Shown here: positions 1 to 11,421 of the stretch, one piece after another
Layout of the letters: the number at the start of each line of letters is the position of its first letter
Numbering within the stretch: the first letter of the stretch is position 1
Source: Musa acuminata AAA Group
Lineage: Eukaryota > Streptophyta > Magnoliopsida > Zingiberales > Musaceae
DNA length: 64,000 nt
NCBI RefSeq assembly: GCF_036884655.1
Contig: NC_088356.1
Location: forward strand, 17,073,501 to 17,137,500
Direction of reading: 5' to 3'
Position numbers and translations under genes: made by a program
The notes under the pieces: model-generated
What the model was told of the DNA's origin: nothing
What the model saw: the letters and a program-made list of their open reading frames with translations, nothing else
Databases searched by the model: none

Positions 1-12
1 GGGATTCCGAAT

Positions 13-2559
13 ATGAAGTTTATTAAGGATAAGGTATGCGATGCATGTCAACTAGGCAAACAAATAAAAACAAGCTTCAAACCAAAAAATCAAATTAGCA
101 CCACTAGACCATTACAATTGATCCATTTGGACTTATTTGGACCAATTGATATAACAAGTCTAGGTGGAAGCAAATATGCTTTTGTGATTGTGGATGACTA
201 CTCTAGATACACTTGGACCTATTTCTTAGCTCACAAAAGTGATTGCTTCAAGTGTTTCTCTAAGTTTTGTAAACTCACTCAAAACGAAAAAGGCTTCATG
301 ATTTCATCAATTCGGAGTGATCACGGTGGTGAATTCCAAAATCGTGACTTTCAAAATTTTTGCGAAGTAAATGGGTACAATCATAACTTCTCAACTCCAA
401 GAAATCCTCAACAAAATGGAGTAGTTGAAAGGAAAAATAGAAACCTACAAGAAATGGCAAGAACTATGTTAAATGAACATAGTTTACCCAAATATTTTTG
501 GGCCGAAGCCGTAAATACGGCTTGTTACATCATGAATAGGGTCCTAATAAGACCATCTCTATCAAAAACTCCCTATGAATTATGGAATAACAAAAAACCA
601 AATATTTCTTATTTTAAAGTTTTCGGTTGTAAATGCTTCATTTTAAATGAAAAGGATGTCCTAGGTAAATTTGATGCTAAATCCGATGAAGGCATTTTTC
701 TTGGTTACTCCTCCGTTTCTAAGGCCTTTCGTGTCTTTAACAAAAGGACCTTAGTAATAGAAGAGTCTATTCATGTAGTTTTTAATGAAATTTTTGATTT
801 AAAGAAAAATGATTTTGATGATGATCTTGGTTTTGATAATTTGAATTTAAACGAACCCCCTCCTCAAAATAACCATTTGAATGCATCTTCTTCCGAAATT
901 TCTTTACCCAAAGAATGGAAGTATGTAGATGCTCATCCAAAGGAGCTAATTATAGGAGATACAACAAAAGGGGTTCAAACTCGTTCTTCTTTCAAGAATT
1001 TTTGTGCTAACGCCGCTTTCCTTTCTCAAATTGAACCTAAATGCATTGACGAAGCCTTAAAAGATGATTTTTGGGTCATTTCAATGCAAGGAGAATTGAA
1101 CCAATTTGAGAGGAATGAGGTATGGAAGCTTGTTCCTAGACCAAGTGACCACTTAGTCATAGGTACTAAGTGGGTCTTTAGAAACAAGCAAGACAAAAAT
1201 GGTATCGTGGTTAGAAACAAGGCTAGATTAGTGGCCAAAGGTTTCAACCAAGAAGAAGGTATCGATTACGAAGAAACCTTCGCTCCCGTGGCTCGATTAG
1301 AAGCCATAAGGATGCTCCTTGCCTATGCTAGTAGTAATAATTTTAAACTATTTCAAATGGATGTTAAAAGTGCTTTCTTGAATGGTTTTATTTCCAAAGA
1401 AGTATATGTCGAACAACCTCCCGGATTTGAAAATTCTCTTCTTCCTAATCATGTATTCAAATTGACTAAAGCTCTCTATGGCTTGAAACAAGCTCCTAGA
1501 GCTTGGTATGAAAGGCTTAGTTCCTTTCTTATTTTAAATAATTTTACCAAAGGCAAGGTTGATACTACATTGTTTATTAAATATTTTGAAAATAATTTTC
1601 TTATTGTGCAAATTTATGTTAACGATATTATTTTTGGCTCTTCGGATGAATCACTATGTGAATCATTTGCCAAATGTATGAGTCATGAATTTGAAATGAG
1701 TTTAATGGGTGAATTAACTTTCTTTTTAGGATTACAAATCAAACAACTTAGTGATGGTATATTTCTTAACCAATCCAAATATACATTAGAATTGTTAAAA
1801 CGATTTAACATGGATAATTCAAAAGCAATAAACACCCCTATGAGTACTACGACTAAGTTAGATATGGATGAAAATAGTGAAAATTTCGATCAAAAAACAT
1901 ATAGGGGAATGATAGGTAGTCTACTCTACCTCACCGCGACTAGACCAGATATTATGTTTAGTGTAGGACTTTGCGCTAGGTTTCAATCTAATCCTAAATT
2001 ATCTCATCTAAAGAGTGTTAAAAGAATATTTAGGTATCTTAAAGGAACTCCAAATTTAGGATTGTGGTATCCAAAATCTGAAAAATTCGATCTAATAGCT
2101 TATGCAGATGCCGATTTTGGTGGATGTAGGATAGATAGAAAAAGTACATCCGGAACATGCCAATTTTTAGGACATGCACTTGTTTCTTGGACTTCCAAGA
2201 AACAAAATTCAGTTGCACTATCTACGGCGGAAGCCGAATACATTGCTGCAAGTGCATGTTGTGCACAAGTCATTTGGATGAAAAATACATTAGAAGACTA
2301 TGGAATTCACTTTAAAAACATTCCCATAAAATGTGATAATACTAGTGCCATATGTCTTACTAAAAATCCAATTCAGCACTCTAGAACTAAGCACATCGAC
2401 GTTAGGCATCATTTCATACGCGATCATGTCCTTAACAATGATGTTGTTCTAGAATTCATTGACACAAAGCATCAATTAGCAGATATATTTACAAAAGCTT
2501 TGAATGAAGACCAATTTGAATTCATTAGAAGGGAATTAGGTATGTTAAATTGTCCCTAA
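13..2559 (+). CDS. pol: Ty1/copia pol: integrase, reverse transcriptase, RNase H (5'-truncated)
   Basis: This is the C-terminal 848 residues of a copia polyprotein that copies element RNA into cDNA and inserts it into the genome. The frame is open from the window edge; the first Met is only where the visible ORF starts. The end of the GAG-pre-integrase Zn site (CDACQLGK) comes first. The integrase core has D40 (HLDLFGP), D103 (SDHGGEF) and E139 (VVERKNR), giving DD35E spacing. Reverse transcriptase runs from about residue 370 to 610, and copia RNase H from about 690 to 810 (ADADFGG, STAEAEY). The frame ends at NCP-stop. One oddity matters: the RT active site reads YVND, with Asn at residue 537 (bases 1621-1623) in place of the first catalytic Asp, so this copy should be RT-dead although otherwise open. 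Confidence 0.93.
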   Translation: MKFIKDKVCDACQLGKQIKTSFKPKNQISTTRPLQLIHLDLFGPIDITSLGGSKYAFVIVDDYSRYTWTYFLAHKSDCFKCFSKFCKLTQNEKGFMISSIRSDHGGEFQNRDFQNFCEVNGYNHNFSTPRNPQQNGVVERKNRNLQEMARTMLNEHSLPKYFWAEAVNTACYIMNRVLIRPSLSKTPYELWNNKKPNISYFKVFGCKCFILNEKDVLGKFDAKSDEGIFLGYSSVSKAFRVFNKRTLVIEESIHVVFNEIFDLKKNDFDDDLGFDNLNLNEPPPQNNHLNASSSEISLPKEWKYVDAHPKELIIGDTTKGVQTRSSFKNFCANAAFLSQIEPKCIDEALKDDFWVISMQGELNQFERNEVWKLVPRPSDHLVIGTKWVFRNKQDKNGIVVRNKARLVAKGFNQEEGIDYEETFAPVARLEAIRMLLAYASSNNFKLFQMDVKSAFLNGFISKEVYVEQPPGFENSLLPNHVFKLTKALYGLKQAPRAWYERLSSFLILNNFTKGKVDTTLFIKYFENNFLIVQIYVNDIIFGSSDESLCESFAKCMSHEFEMSLMGELTFFLGLQIKQLSDGIFLNQSKYTLELLKRFNMDNSKAINTPMSTTTKLDMDENSENFDQKTYRGMIGSLLYLTATRPDIMFSVGLCARFQSNPKLSHLKSVKRIFRYLKGTPNLGLWYPKSEKFDLIAYADADFGGCRIDRKSTSGTCQFLGHALVSWTSKKQNSVALSTAEAEYIAASACCAQVIWMKNTLEDYGIHFKNIPIKCDNTSAICLTKNPIQHSRTKHIDVRHHFIRDHVLNNDVVLEFIDTKHQLADIFTKALNEDQFEFIRRELGMLNCP

Positions 2560-3481
2560 GAATAAACTTGGTTGAATGGATTTTCCATAAAGTTTTTCAT
2601 TATTTCTCCGTTCCTCGGTGACTTGTTAAATTATCTTATCCTATCTTGAGTCAAACATCGCTTCCATCTGATCAAGATTAATGATTTTATGATATTTTGA
2701 ATCTCGAAATTGATTTTGATGGCTTGATTATGAGTTTCAAGTTGACGAATTGAATTTGAATGGATTTGTATTCGAATTATGATCTTGACTTATTGGAGTT
2801 ACTACTTAAAATTTTTTTCTTATCCCAATCTCTTCTTTGTACATCTACAATTTTTGTTATTTATAAAAAGAAGAGATTTGATAATATGGATGAATGCTGA
2901 ATTTTCCTTTAAGATGAACTCTGCGTAAATATTTTAGCATACTTAATTTTGAATGATAAAATCTTTGTATGATCAATGATAATATAGATGAGTGATGTAT
3001 GATCAATGATAAAATCTTTGTATGATAAATTATGTGCTTCAAGTCTCATTCCCTTTTTGTTGATGACAAAGGGGGAGAAAAGTGATGACTTGTATCATTT
3101 TAATAGCATGAATTGCAAAAGCTTGTGTGATATGAATGTCTTATATGCCTTGCAAAATCCTTGAGAATATCACAAGATTGATTGATCATATTGAAAGCAT
3201 GCCTTACATCGATATCATGAAATTCATGTTGAAAATCTTTATCTCCTATCGTAGTAAAAATTGTCCCATATCATTTGACTTATGATTTTCATCGAAGTTT
3301 TGCATTTACTATTGCTTAATGAGAATAACGATAAGCTCTACGGTTAGAACTTATCGGTTTATGCTTGAATTCAATGGATGAAATTCAAGTGTTTTCATCT
3401 TCTCATAATATGGCATATAGATAGGGGGAGTTATGTTTAACTCCGTCATCAATTGATTGTCATCATCAAAAAGGGGGAGAT
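2560..3481 (+). other. S1 3' noncoding region with polypurine tracts
   Basis: This is AT-rich DNA between the pol stop and the 3' LTR, and I see no coding potential. It holds the motif TGATGACAAAGGGGGAGAA near 3060-3079, which recurs in the other Sirevirus copies here. The LTR-adjacent polypurine tract AAAAAGGGGGAGAT is at 3468-3481 and primes plus-strand DNA synthesis in this class. Repeated polypurine tracts in this zone are a known Sirevirus trait. Confidence 0.75.
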
Positions 3482-4693
3482 TGTTGAATCTCGGATTTTG
3501 ATGATGAAATCAATTGATGGGTTAATTGATCTAATCCATATTATTGAGTTAAGTGTGCAGGATTAACTACGATAACCAGAAAACACAAAGCAAGAGAACC
3601 GGAGTCAAGATCGATGGACGTTTAAGAGTCCGAAGAATCGTCGGAGATGCTGCCGGAACCAACCGAGAAGAAATCGGGAACCTATCGGAATTTTCGGAAG
3701 TTCGCCGAAGAGATCGTCGGAGGTTCACGGAGATCACCGAGAAGGCTCGGCTACTCGTTAAAGTCATCACAAGATCGGGAGCTTGATGGGAGTCCGTCGG
3801 AAGAAGCTCGTCGGAAAGCTCGCCGAAACAAGACTCGACGTTCGCGGTTGAAAGCTTGCTTAGGATGTGTTTTTGTTATGTAGTTCACTTGTAATTAGGA
3901 TTAGGATTAAGAGATAATCCTATATCTTGGTTAGGGGCCAACTAGGCCCAAAGTCAGATATGGTTTGGGCTTAAATTAAGCTAAACCAGTGAAATCGGAG
4001 TGCCAGGCGGTGGCACCGCCCAGCACCCGAGAGCTGGGCGGTGACACCTCCTTGGCTGGGCGGTTGCACCGTCCAGCACCCGAGCGCTGGGCGGTGGCAC
4101 CGCCTGGCTGGGCGGTGGAACCTCCAGCACCGGGAACCCTAAGAGAATTCAAATTTTGGAGCCCAAAATTTGAATCCTCTTGAGGTCTATAAATACCCCT
4201 CAAATCTCAGCTGAGGTTACAACTTTTGAGAAGCATTTTGATTGAGAGAAAAGTCTTAGAAAGTCTTAGCAAGTCTTGTTTTCAATTTGCTAGAGAGTTC
4301 TCCTCCTCCTTTCTTATTGAAAATTTGTAAGAGGTTGAGCTGCTTGTAAAAGGTTGTAAGAGGGGTGTTTACCCTTCCATTTCAAGAGATTTGCTAGTGG
4401 AAGGTGGGAGCCTCATCGAAGAGGGGCATCGCAAGTGGAGTAGGTCATTTGACCGAACCACTCTAAAAATCGGCGTAATCTCTGGTTTGCATTTTATTAT
4501 TGTCATTTACATTACTGCAAATCTTCTTACTGCTTTAGTTCCTTATTACCCTTGCTGTGCAACTTTAAGAATATGCTTTCAAGTTAAACTTTTCAAGTTC
4601 CGTTCTTATCGTACGAAAGATTTTGTTAAAATCGAAGTTTTAATCCGCTGCACTAATTCACCCCCCCCTCTTAGTGCCGCTCCGATCCTAACA
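3482..4693 (+). repeat. S1 3' LTR (1,212 bp)
   Basis: The LTR runs from TGTTGAATCTCGG to GATCCTAACA, with TGTT/AACA inverted ends, directly after the polypurine tract. Repeats of the inverted motif GGCGGTGGCACCGCC occur upstream of the promoter, for example at 4006-4020 and 4090-4104. A TATA box (CTATAAATA) is at 4187-4195. A C-rich tract followed by CTCTTAGTGC stands close to the 3' end, as in every Sirevirus LTR in this window. Confidence 0.88.
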
Positions 4694-4990
4694 ATCTTGA
4701 TGTTATTCTAATCCTCTAGTTATTTTAGAGAAGACCTAGTGTAAACCTGTTATCATTATTATTGATAGTGGAAGTTTGAGGTGGACTACGGTCCGTGATT
4801 TTTCCCACATTGGGTTTTCCACGTTAAAAGATTTAGTTTCACTGTGTGATTGATTTTTTGCTCTATTATTTATACTGTGCTGGTTGATATTTATATTTGG
4901 ATATTAAGTTGGTATTTTGATGAGGAACCTATTTTGATACACAAAAAGGAAAAGAATATTCCGCTTTAACAGCTTTCTACGAGTTTGGGC
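4694..4990 (+). repeat. Copia LTR-like fragment (target of S1?)
   Basis: About 0.3 kb of AT-rich DNA resembles the downstream half of a Tork-type copia LTR, with a segment reading TTTTTCCCACATTGGGTTTT and then CCACG. No LTR partner, primer-binding site or TSD was found, so the call rests on resemblance only. S1 probably inserted into or beside it. Confidence 0.35.
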
Positions 4991-5025
4991 TCTGTTTGAA
5001 TGGTGTTGCAATGTATAGGGAAGGG

Positions 5026-5277
5026 GAGGCCAGCAGCGAATCACTAGTGGAGCGCTCCTACAGCAAGTTCTGGCGCCAGTTTCGGCTGCCGGACAAAGCC
5101 GATCTCGACTCTGTGAGCGCCAAGCTGGAGGACAGTGTATTGATGGTGGCGCTTCTGAAGCTAGCACTGGAAAAGATCAGGGACCGCCGGTTGGTGAGTA
5201 TCGCCGGCGGAGATGACGCAGGAGACAAGGCGAAGCTTCAAGGGAGTAGCAGCAAGGCCAAGAAGGTGGATCTCTGA
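5026..5277 (+). pseudogene. Small heat shock protein (HSP20) C-terminal fragment
   Basis: The reading frame ending at 5277 matches the second half of a plant alpha-crystallin-domain small heat shock protein. It contains [20 protein letters not shown], then [19 protein letters not shown], and a tail ending KAKKVDL-stop, like endoplasmic-reticulum-type sHSPs. These proteins are ATP-independent chaperones. The N-terminal half and the normal start are missing. The usual GVLTV core reads SVLMV and the following proline-containing motif is altered, which fits decay. An internal sHSP piece lies downstream rather than upstream (5342-5420). The identification is from family knowledge; a protein search would confirm it. 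Confidence 0.7.
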
Positions 5278-5341
5278 AGGACTGTTGTGTTGTGTGTCTG
5301 CTGTTAGTTTACATCTACCCATTCATGTCGAGTCAAGAGCT

Positions 5342-5420
5342 ACAGGGTTGAAGAAGGAGGAGCAGAAGATAGAGGTGAAGGATAATAGGATCCTGCGGGT
5401 GAGCATTGAGCGATTGGAGC
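5342..5420 (+). pseudogene. Small heat shock protein internal fragment, out of order
   Basis: Translation gives TGLKKEEQKIEVKDNRILRV. This resembles the alpha-crystallin segment that normally comes just before the RSYGKFWRQF block. Here it lies after the C-terminal block at 5026-5277, so the two pieces are permuted. Possible causes are decay of two tandem sHSP genes, or rearrangement. Similarity is lost after about 5420, and A's target site follows at 5505. Confidence 0.55.
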
Positions 5421-5509
5421 AGGTGGCGGAGTTCCCGGCGATGCAGCAGGTGGTGGTGTCCTCGGAGGTGATCTGGCTTCTTCTTTAAAATGGGTCAACT
5501 CAACAGTTT

Positions 5510-6057
5510 TGATAGGGAAAATACTGGTCGGATGACGCGCCGTGACGACAGCCCCCGGAAAAGCAATAACGCTGACTAGATCCGCCCTGACAACTCCCGC
5601 TGTTGAACGGCGACCTCCGACCCCGCATGGTTGACCACGACAAGGCAGGACAATGGCCTACCCCCCGCCCATACCCTGCTACGAACCGCTCCACCACGCG
5701 ACCCCAGCAGCCGCGTCAGACGCCATCAGAGGTACCCCCTCACTCCAGCAGGCGGTCAAGTCAGGTAATACTAACCTCCTCTATAAATACCCCTAAGTCC
5801 TAAGCAAAAGGGGAGGCTCTCAACATACTCAATACTCGGAGGTTTCTCCTCCTCCCAAAACCCCCTCCACATCTTTCGCTAACTTAATCATCGGAGGGGT
5901 CGGGTCGAGCACCCCGACCCGACCTTGGTGCAGGTACGAAGTCTTCGGAGACTCAGCGGGCTCGAGGAGACTCCCCATCCTTTGACCACCACCTTCCGGA
6001 CCCGAACCAAGCCGCGACGACCTTAGGGCCACGGCTGAACAGTTACTGACCGTAACA
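5510..6057 (+). repeat. A 5' LTR (548 bp)
   Basis: The LTR starts TGATAGGGAAAATACTGG and ends ACTGACCGTAACA. A TATA box (CTATAAATAC) is at 5781-5790, giving a likely transcription start near 5815. It is equal in length to the 3' copy with about three substitutions. Confidence 0.93.
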
Positions 6058-6060
6058 TTT

Positions 6061-6077
6061 TGGCGCTAGAAGGAGGG
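6061..6077 (+). promoter_or_regulatory. A primer-binding site
   Basis: TGGCGCTAGAAGGAGGG lies three bases after the 5' LTR. The same site follows the 5' LTR of B on the minus strand, so both families use the same tRNA primer. Its complement ends in GCGCCA, as a tRNA 3' end would. I did not identify the tRNA. Confidence 0.8.
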
Positions 6078-6083
6078 CCCGGA

Positions 6084-6487
6084 ATGTCGACTGGTCAATA
6101 AACCCGCCTCGGCGATTCCTCAGCTGCGAGGACGCACCCGGTCGGGACCCCGGGAGATCATCCCCCGCGGGAGGAGCCCCAAGGGGGACGTCTCGCTGCG
6201 ACTTCGGAGCAATACTGGAGCCTGTTCAATGACCCGGGCTTGTCGCCGCCCGACGCCACTGTCGTCCCCCCATCAGTTTCCCCCGAGGCCTTCCACGACC
6301 TTGCCCACCAAGTAAGGGCACTGGCGGGCGTGGTGCAAGCCATCGTTCCGCTCATCCCCCAGCCGGCGCCCCCGCAAACGGACCAACCCTTGCATCAACG
6401 GGAGCCCGCCCCTCGGGAGCACGCACCACCCCCGGGCCTCCTCCGTCGCCCCGAAACCAAGCGACCCGGCTCGGTGACCGAGAGACC
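6084..6487 (+). pseudogene. gag: A gag N-terminal region, with early stop and frameshift
   Basis: The ATG at 6084 aligns with the gag start of B. Codon 6 is TAA (6099-6101), where B has CAA, so one C-to-T change truncates the protein after five residues. The frame then runs on openly ([15 protein letters not shown], matching B) until about 6480-6490. There the homology moves to another frame, so an indel lies there. Gag is the structural shell protein; this copy cannot make it from its own start. Confidence 0.85.
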
Positions 6488-9400
6488 GTGGGCACGTCGA
6501 GCCGCCCCGAGCCCGAGGGGCCACCCGCGAACTCAACCCACACCTTGCAGGCGCAGTTGCATCTTTTCAATCAGCGTTTGAATGAGGTACAACAAGAAGT
6601 TCGCTGGTCGAAAGGAGAGCCCGGAACAAACGGATACCAAGGATCCCCGTTCGCGCCCGAAATACAAGATCAGGCCATCCCGCCACACTTTCGGCTTCCA
6701 TCCCTGGACACCTACAATGGCGCCACCGACCCCGTGGATCACATAGCCGCGTTTCGCGCCCAAATGGCGCTGTACGGAACCTCTGACGCCCTGATGTGCA
6801 GGGCATTCCCGACAACTTTGAGGGGGCCGGCCCGCGCATGGTACGGCAGCCTCAAGGCAGGAACCATCTCTTCTTTCGACCAGCTCGCCCGGGACTTTGA
6901 GCTCAACTTCCTCGCCTACGCCCGCCCGAAGCCATCCGCGGCGCTACTCCTCGGACTCAACCAAGGGGAAGATGAGTCCCTTTCCCACTTCTTGGACCGT
7001 TTCACGACGCATATCCGAGGGCTCTCGGACGCTCATCCTTCCCTATTGATGCAGGCATTCATGATAGGCTTACGGCCCTCCAGGTTCTTCTGGTCCCTGG
7101 TAGAGCGACCCCCCACAACTGTACCAGAGATGCTTCAACGGGCGAGCCAATTCGTCGCGGCAGAGACGTGGATGGCCGAGAGACCCAGGGAACACAGGGG
7201 GACCAAATCGGAGCCGCCTCGACAGCAACAGCCGCCAACATCTCGGCGCAGGTCGGACAGATCCGACCCAATGGCTCCGAGGCCCCCCCTACCAGCTTTG
7301 AATTCATCTCAAACAGACATATTCCTTCATATAAGGGGAAAAGGTTTACTCAAAGAACCCTACTCGATGAGTGACCCCCGGGCGCTGGCAGATCAGTCGA
7401 AATACTGCCGCTTCCACCGGCAACGTGGGCACGACACTGAACAATGCCGGGAGTTGAAAAGACAGATCGAGGAACTCATCCGCAGGGGGCACCTCGATCA
7501 GTATCTCCACCCGAACAAAGAATCTTCTCCCCGCCTGGAAGGGCCCGTCGAGCGACGTATCGACGTGATATCAGGCGGCCCCGCGTCCGGTGGAGACTCC
7601 ATGGCCCGCAAGAAGGCGTACGCCCGAGCCACCTCAGTTGAGGCTCCCAGACACGCGCCCGGACCCAGTGTCACCTTCCCGGCCAAAGCGTATGAACAGG
7701 CCAAACACGATGATGCACTCGTGATATCAGCCCGGATCGCCAACGCGCAGGTACAAAGGATCATGGTCGACACCGGAAGCTCGGCCGACATACTATACCT
7801 CGACGCCTACCAAAATCTCGGCCTACCCAAAGATAGCATGAAGCCGGCGTCCTCGGCGCTCACCGGCTTCACCGATGATTCAGTCTCACCGCTGGGGACG
7901 GTTACTTTGCCCCTGACCCTGGGAGTTCCGCCGAAGTCGAAGACAACGATGACCACCTTCCTGGTCATCGACCTCCCCACCGCTTACAATGCCATCCTCG
8001 GCCGGCCGACACTCAACAAAGCTAGAGCTGTCGTTTCGACCTACTATCAGACCGTGAAGTTCTCGACCTCAGCAGGGACTGGTGAAACTGCGGGAAGCCC
8101 TCGAGAATCCCGGCGCTGTTACTTGACCGCCGTCTCGCTACCTAAGAAGCCCAGAGTCGAACCACCGTTGACGGACCCCCGAGAAATACAGAGGTCGACC
8201 CCCCATGTCGAGCCGAAGGGAACCACGGTCGCTGTGTCGCTGCAAGAAGGACGCCCGGAACGGGCGATTAGGGTCGGGTCAGAGCTGCCCGAGCACGAAC
8301 GAGAACAACTCGTTGGCCTCCTACAAGAAAACGCTGATGTCTTCGCTTGGTCGCCCTCTAACATGACAGGCGTCGACCCAGAAGTTGCCCTACATCGCCT
8401 CAGTATCTCCTCCGACGCTCGTCCGATAAAACAAAAGCTGAGGCGGCAAGCCCCAGAACGGCAGACAGCCATACGGGAAGAAGTAACTCGCCTCCTGAAG
8501 GCGGGCTTCATAAAAGAAGCCGGATACCCGCAATGGCTGTCCAATGTAGTTCTTGTCAAAAAAGCAAATGGAAGCTGGAGGATGTGCGTTGACTACACAA
8601 GCCTTAACAAGGCATGTCCGAAGGACTGCTATCCTCTACCAAGGGTCGACCAGCTGGTTGACGCTACGACAGGCTACGCCCGCCTGTCATTTATGGACGC
8701 CTTCTCAGGCTATAACCAGATCGGGATGGCCCCTGAAGATCAAGAACACACGGCCTTCATCACCGATCATGGGGTCTACTTCTACAAGGTCATGCCCTTC
8801 GGACTGAAAAATGCCGGCGCGACATACCAAAGGGCAGCGAACAGGATATTCGCCCGCCAGATTGGTCGAAACATGGAGGTGTACGTCGACGACATGATCG
8901 TAAAGAGCCAAGAAGCCGGGACTCACTTGACTGATTTAGCCGAAGCCTTCGCTACACTCCGCCAGGTCGGCATGCGGCTCAACCCCGCGAAATGCGCCTT
9001 CGGCGTCACATCAGGAAAATTCCTCGGATTCATCGTGCACGAAAGAGGGATCGACGCCAACCCGGAGAAGCTCCAGGCGATCATTAACATACAATCGCCC
9101 CGGACTACCAAGGACCTGCAGCGCCTCAACGGGAAACTCGTCGCCATGTCCCGATTCCTCGCTCGGTCGGGGGATCGCTGTTTCCCCTTCTTCAAGGCAC
9201 TGCAGAACCCGAAAGGCTTCCAATGGACGACAGAATGCGAGGAAGCCCTCCAGCAAGTAAAACAGCACCTGGCCAACCTCCCTCGGCTCACCTCAGTCTC
9301 TCCCGGCGAAAAATTGAGCATCTACCTGGCTGCCTCCCCGCACGCAGTAAGCTCCGTCCTGGTTAAAGAAAGCTCAAACGGCCAACTCCCGGTCTACTAC

Positions 9401-10309
9401 ACGAGCCACGTCCTCAACGGCCCGGGGGAGCGATACCCCCCGATCGAGAAGTTGGCGTTCGCCCTTGTGCTGTCCGCCCGGAAATTACACCCCTATTTCC
9501 AAGCCCACCCCGTGGAGGTAGTTACGGACCAACCACTTCGGCTGGTCCTGTCTAAGTTTGATGTGGCAGGACGGCTTCTCAAATGGGCAGTGGAGCTCGG
9601 CGAACATGACATTCGGTACGTACCCAGGACGGCCATCAAAGCCCAGTCCGTGGCCGACTTCATCGCAGAGTTAACCCAAGACGAGAGCGGGAGCCTCGAA
9701 CGACCCCCCGAGGCCTGGGTCTTGCACGTCGACGGGTCAGCCAACTCAAAGGGTGCGGGCGCAGGGTTGGTGCTCCGAGCCCCCGACGGACGGTCATTCG
9801 AGCGTTCCCTCCGCTTTGGGTTTCGCGCCACTAATAACGAAGCGGAGTACGAGGCACTCCTGGCGGGACTCAGGTTGGCCCTCGAGATGCAGGTAGACTC
9901 CCTCCATGTCCATACAGATTCCCAGCTGGTGGCCGAGCAACTCAGCGGAGGATATGAGGCTCGCGACCCGACCATGGCAAGATACCTGGCGCAGCCCCCG
10001 ATGTCGGGCCGGAAGTCGAGGAGCTACTTGCCCGGGCCTTCGAGGTCGCGGTCACGGCCACCAGCAGCGCGTCCTCTTGGGTACAAGAACTGCTACGCTA
10101 CAAACGGGACGGAACTCTCCCACCCGACAAGGCAACGGCCTGGCGCCTGCTCCGCACGCACGCGTGGTATATTGAGGCGGGCGGGCGGCTCTATAAGCGA
10201 TCCTTCTCGTACCCCCTCCTACGATGCTTGGAGCCCGACGAGGCGCAAATCGTCCTGGCAGAGATACACGAGGGCACCTGCGGAGAACACATCGGCGGAC
10301 GGATCTTAG
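6488..10309 (+). pseudogene. gag-pol: A gag-pro-RT-RNase H ORF (defective copy)
   Basis: This long open frame covers most of gag, the retrotransposon-gag core ([15 protein letters not shown]) and a CHHC knuckle ([14 protein letters not shown]). An aspartic protease with DTGSSADIL starts at about 7769. Reverse transcriptase has YVDD at 8882-8893. A first RNase H follows, then an archaeal-type RNase H ([14 protein letters not shown], about 9727-9960). True homology ends near 9992, where about 35 codons found in B are deleted and the frame changes; the last 100 or so codons of this ORF are out-of-frame noise. Because of the upstream stop and frameshift there is no natural start. Catalytic motifs are still intact. 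Confidence 0.87.
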
Positions 10310-11313
10310 CGCATAAAATACTCCACCAAGGCTACTACTGGCCGACCATGTGCCGGGACGCAGGAGTACACGTGCAGCGGTGTACCTCATGCCAAGAGCA
10401 CGCCCGCACGCCTCGACTCCCCGCAGTCCCACTAGCCCCCATCGACTGCGCTTGGCCGTTTGCGCAATGGGGCTTAGACATCCTCGGGCCCTTTCCCTTA
10501 GCCGCAGGACAACGGAGATTCCTCATCGTCGGCGTGGATTACTTCACAAAGTGGGTCGAGGCCGAGCCACTAGCAACAATTACGGCGCAGCAAGTAGAGA
10601 AGTTCGTATGGAAAAACTTGATTACCCGGTTCGGCCTGCCCAAAACCATCATCACGGATAATGGGCCCCAGTTCTCCAGTCAGAGGTTTCGGGAGTTCTG
10701 CGCAAGACATGGAGTCCGCCTGAAATACAGTTCAGTCGCTCACCCCCAGACGAACGGGCTAGCAGAGGTGACCAACCGATCCATCCTGGATGGGCTCAAA
10801 AGAAGAGTATCCGCAGCTCGGACAACCTGGACGGACGAGCTCCCGAGCGTACTATGGGCGCTGCGCACCACTCCAAAAACAGCAACAGGAGAATCTCCGT
10901 ACAGCCTCGCATTTGGAACCGAAGCTGTACTTCCCCCCGAAGTAGCCATTGCCACCTTCCGGACGAAGGGCTACGACGAGGGAGCCTCGGATGAAGGACT
11001 CCGAGCCGCCCTCGACTTGCTGGAAGAGCGACGTGCCGACGCACATGTAAGAGCCCTCTCCTACAAGAGGGCGATCGCAAGGGTTTACAACCGAAAGGTA
11101 TGACCTCGACCCATCAGATTGGGCGATCTGGTCCTGCGACGGACCGAGGTCAGTGACCCGACCCGACAAAGAGGCAAGTTGGCCCCCAGTTGGGAAGGCC
11201 CCTATCGGGTGATCGAAGTCATCGGAACCGGAGCATTCCGGCTCGCCACAATGGAAGGTCAGTCCCTGCCAAGGACCTGGAATGCACAAAATCTCAAAAA
11301 GTTCTTTCCATAA
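9994..11313 (+). pseudogene. pol: A integrase, frameshifted and with one stop
   Basis: After the deletion near 9992, the frame [11 protein letters not shown] carries integrase to 11313. It has the HHCC-type zinc region (GYYWPTMCRDA, CTSCQEHA) and the DDE core: D in GLDILGPFP, D in TDNGPQF, E in NGLAEVTNR. The C-terminal tail ends NLKKFFP-stop. One in-frame TGA at 11101-11103 replaces the CGA found in B at 44644-44646, a C-to-T change at a CpG. The stop of pol faces the stop of the antisense gene, 108 bp away. Confidence 0.88.
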
Positions 11314-11421
11314 GACTCGGCCAGTCACGAAGCACAGATCATTGAAAAGAGATCATATTCATTCAAAAAACAAAGGGGGTGTTACAAGAACAAAAGCAAA
11401 AAAGATGTAATACAAGGGACA

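Larger units (their letters stand above)
1..4693 (+). mobile_element. S1: Sirevirus (SIRE/Maximus-type) Ty1/copia retrotransposon, 3' part
   Basis: This is the 3' part of a Ty1/copia element. Pol is at 13-2559, followed by about 0.9 kb of AT-rich noncoding DNA with purine-rich motifs, a polypurine tract at 3468-3481, and a 3' LTR at 3482-4693. Domain order is integrase, reverse transcriptase, RNase H, which is copia order. A long 3' noncoding zone with repeated polypurine tracts is known for sireviruses. No envelope-like ORF is visible after pol. The 5' LTR, gag and protease lie left of the window, so the TSD cannot be paired; the five bases after the LTR are ATCTT. Confidence 0.9.

Noticed and set aside
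3553..3883. Short Arg-rich ORFs within S1's 3' LTR
   Set aside because: They lie fully inside an LTR and recur in decayed form in other LTR copies with stops.
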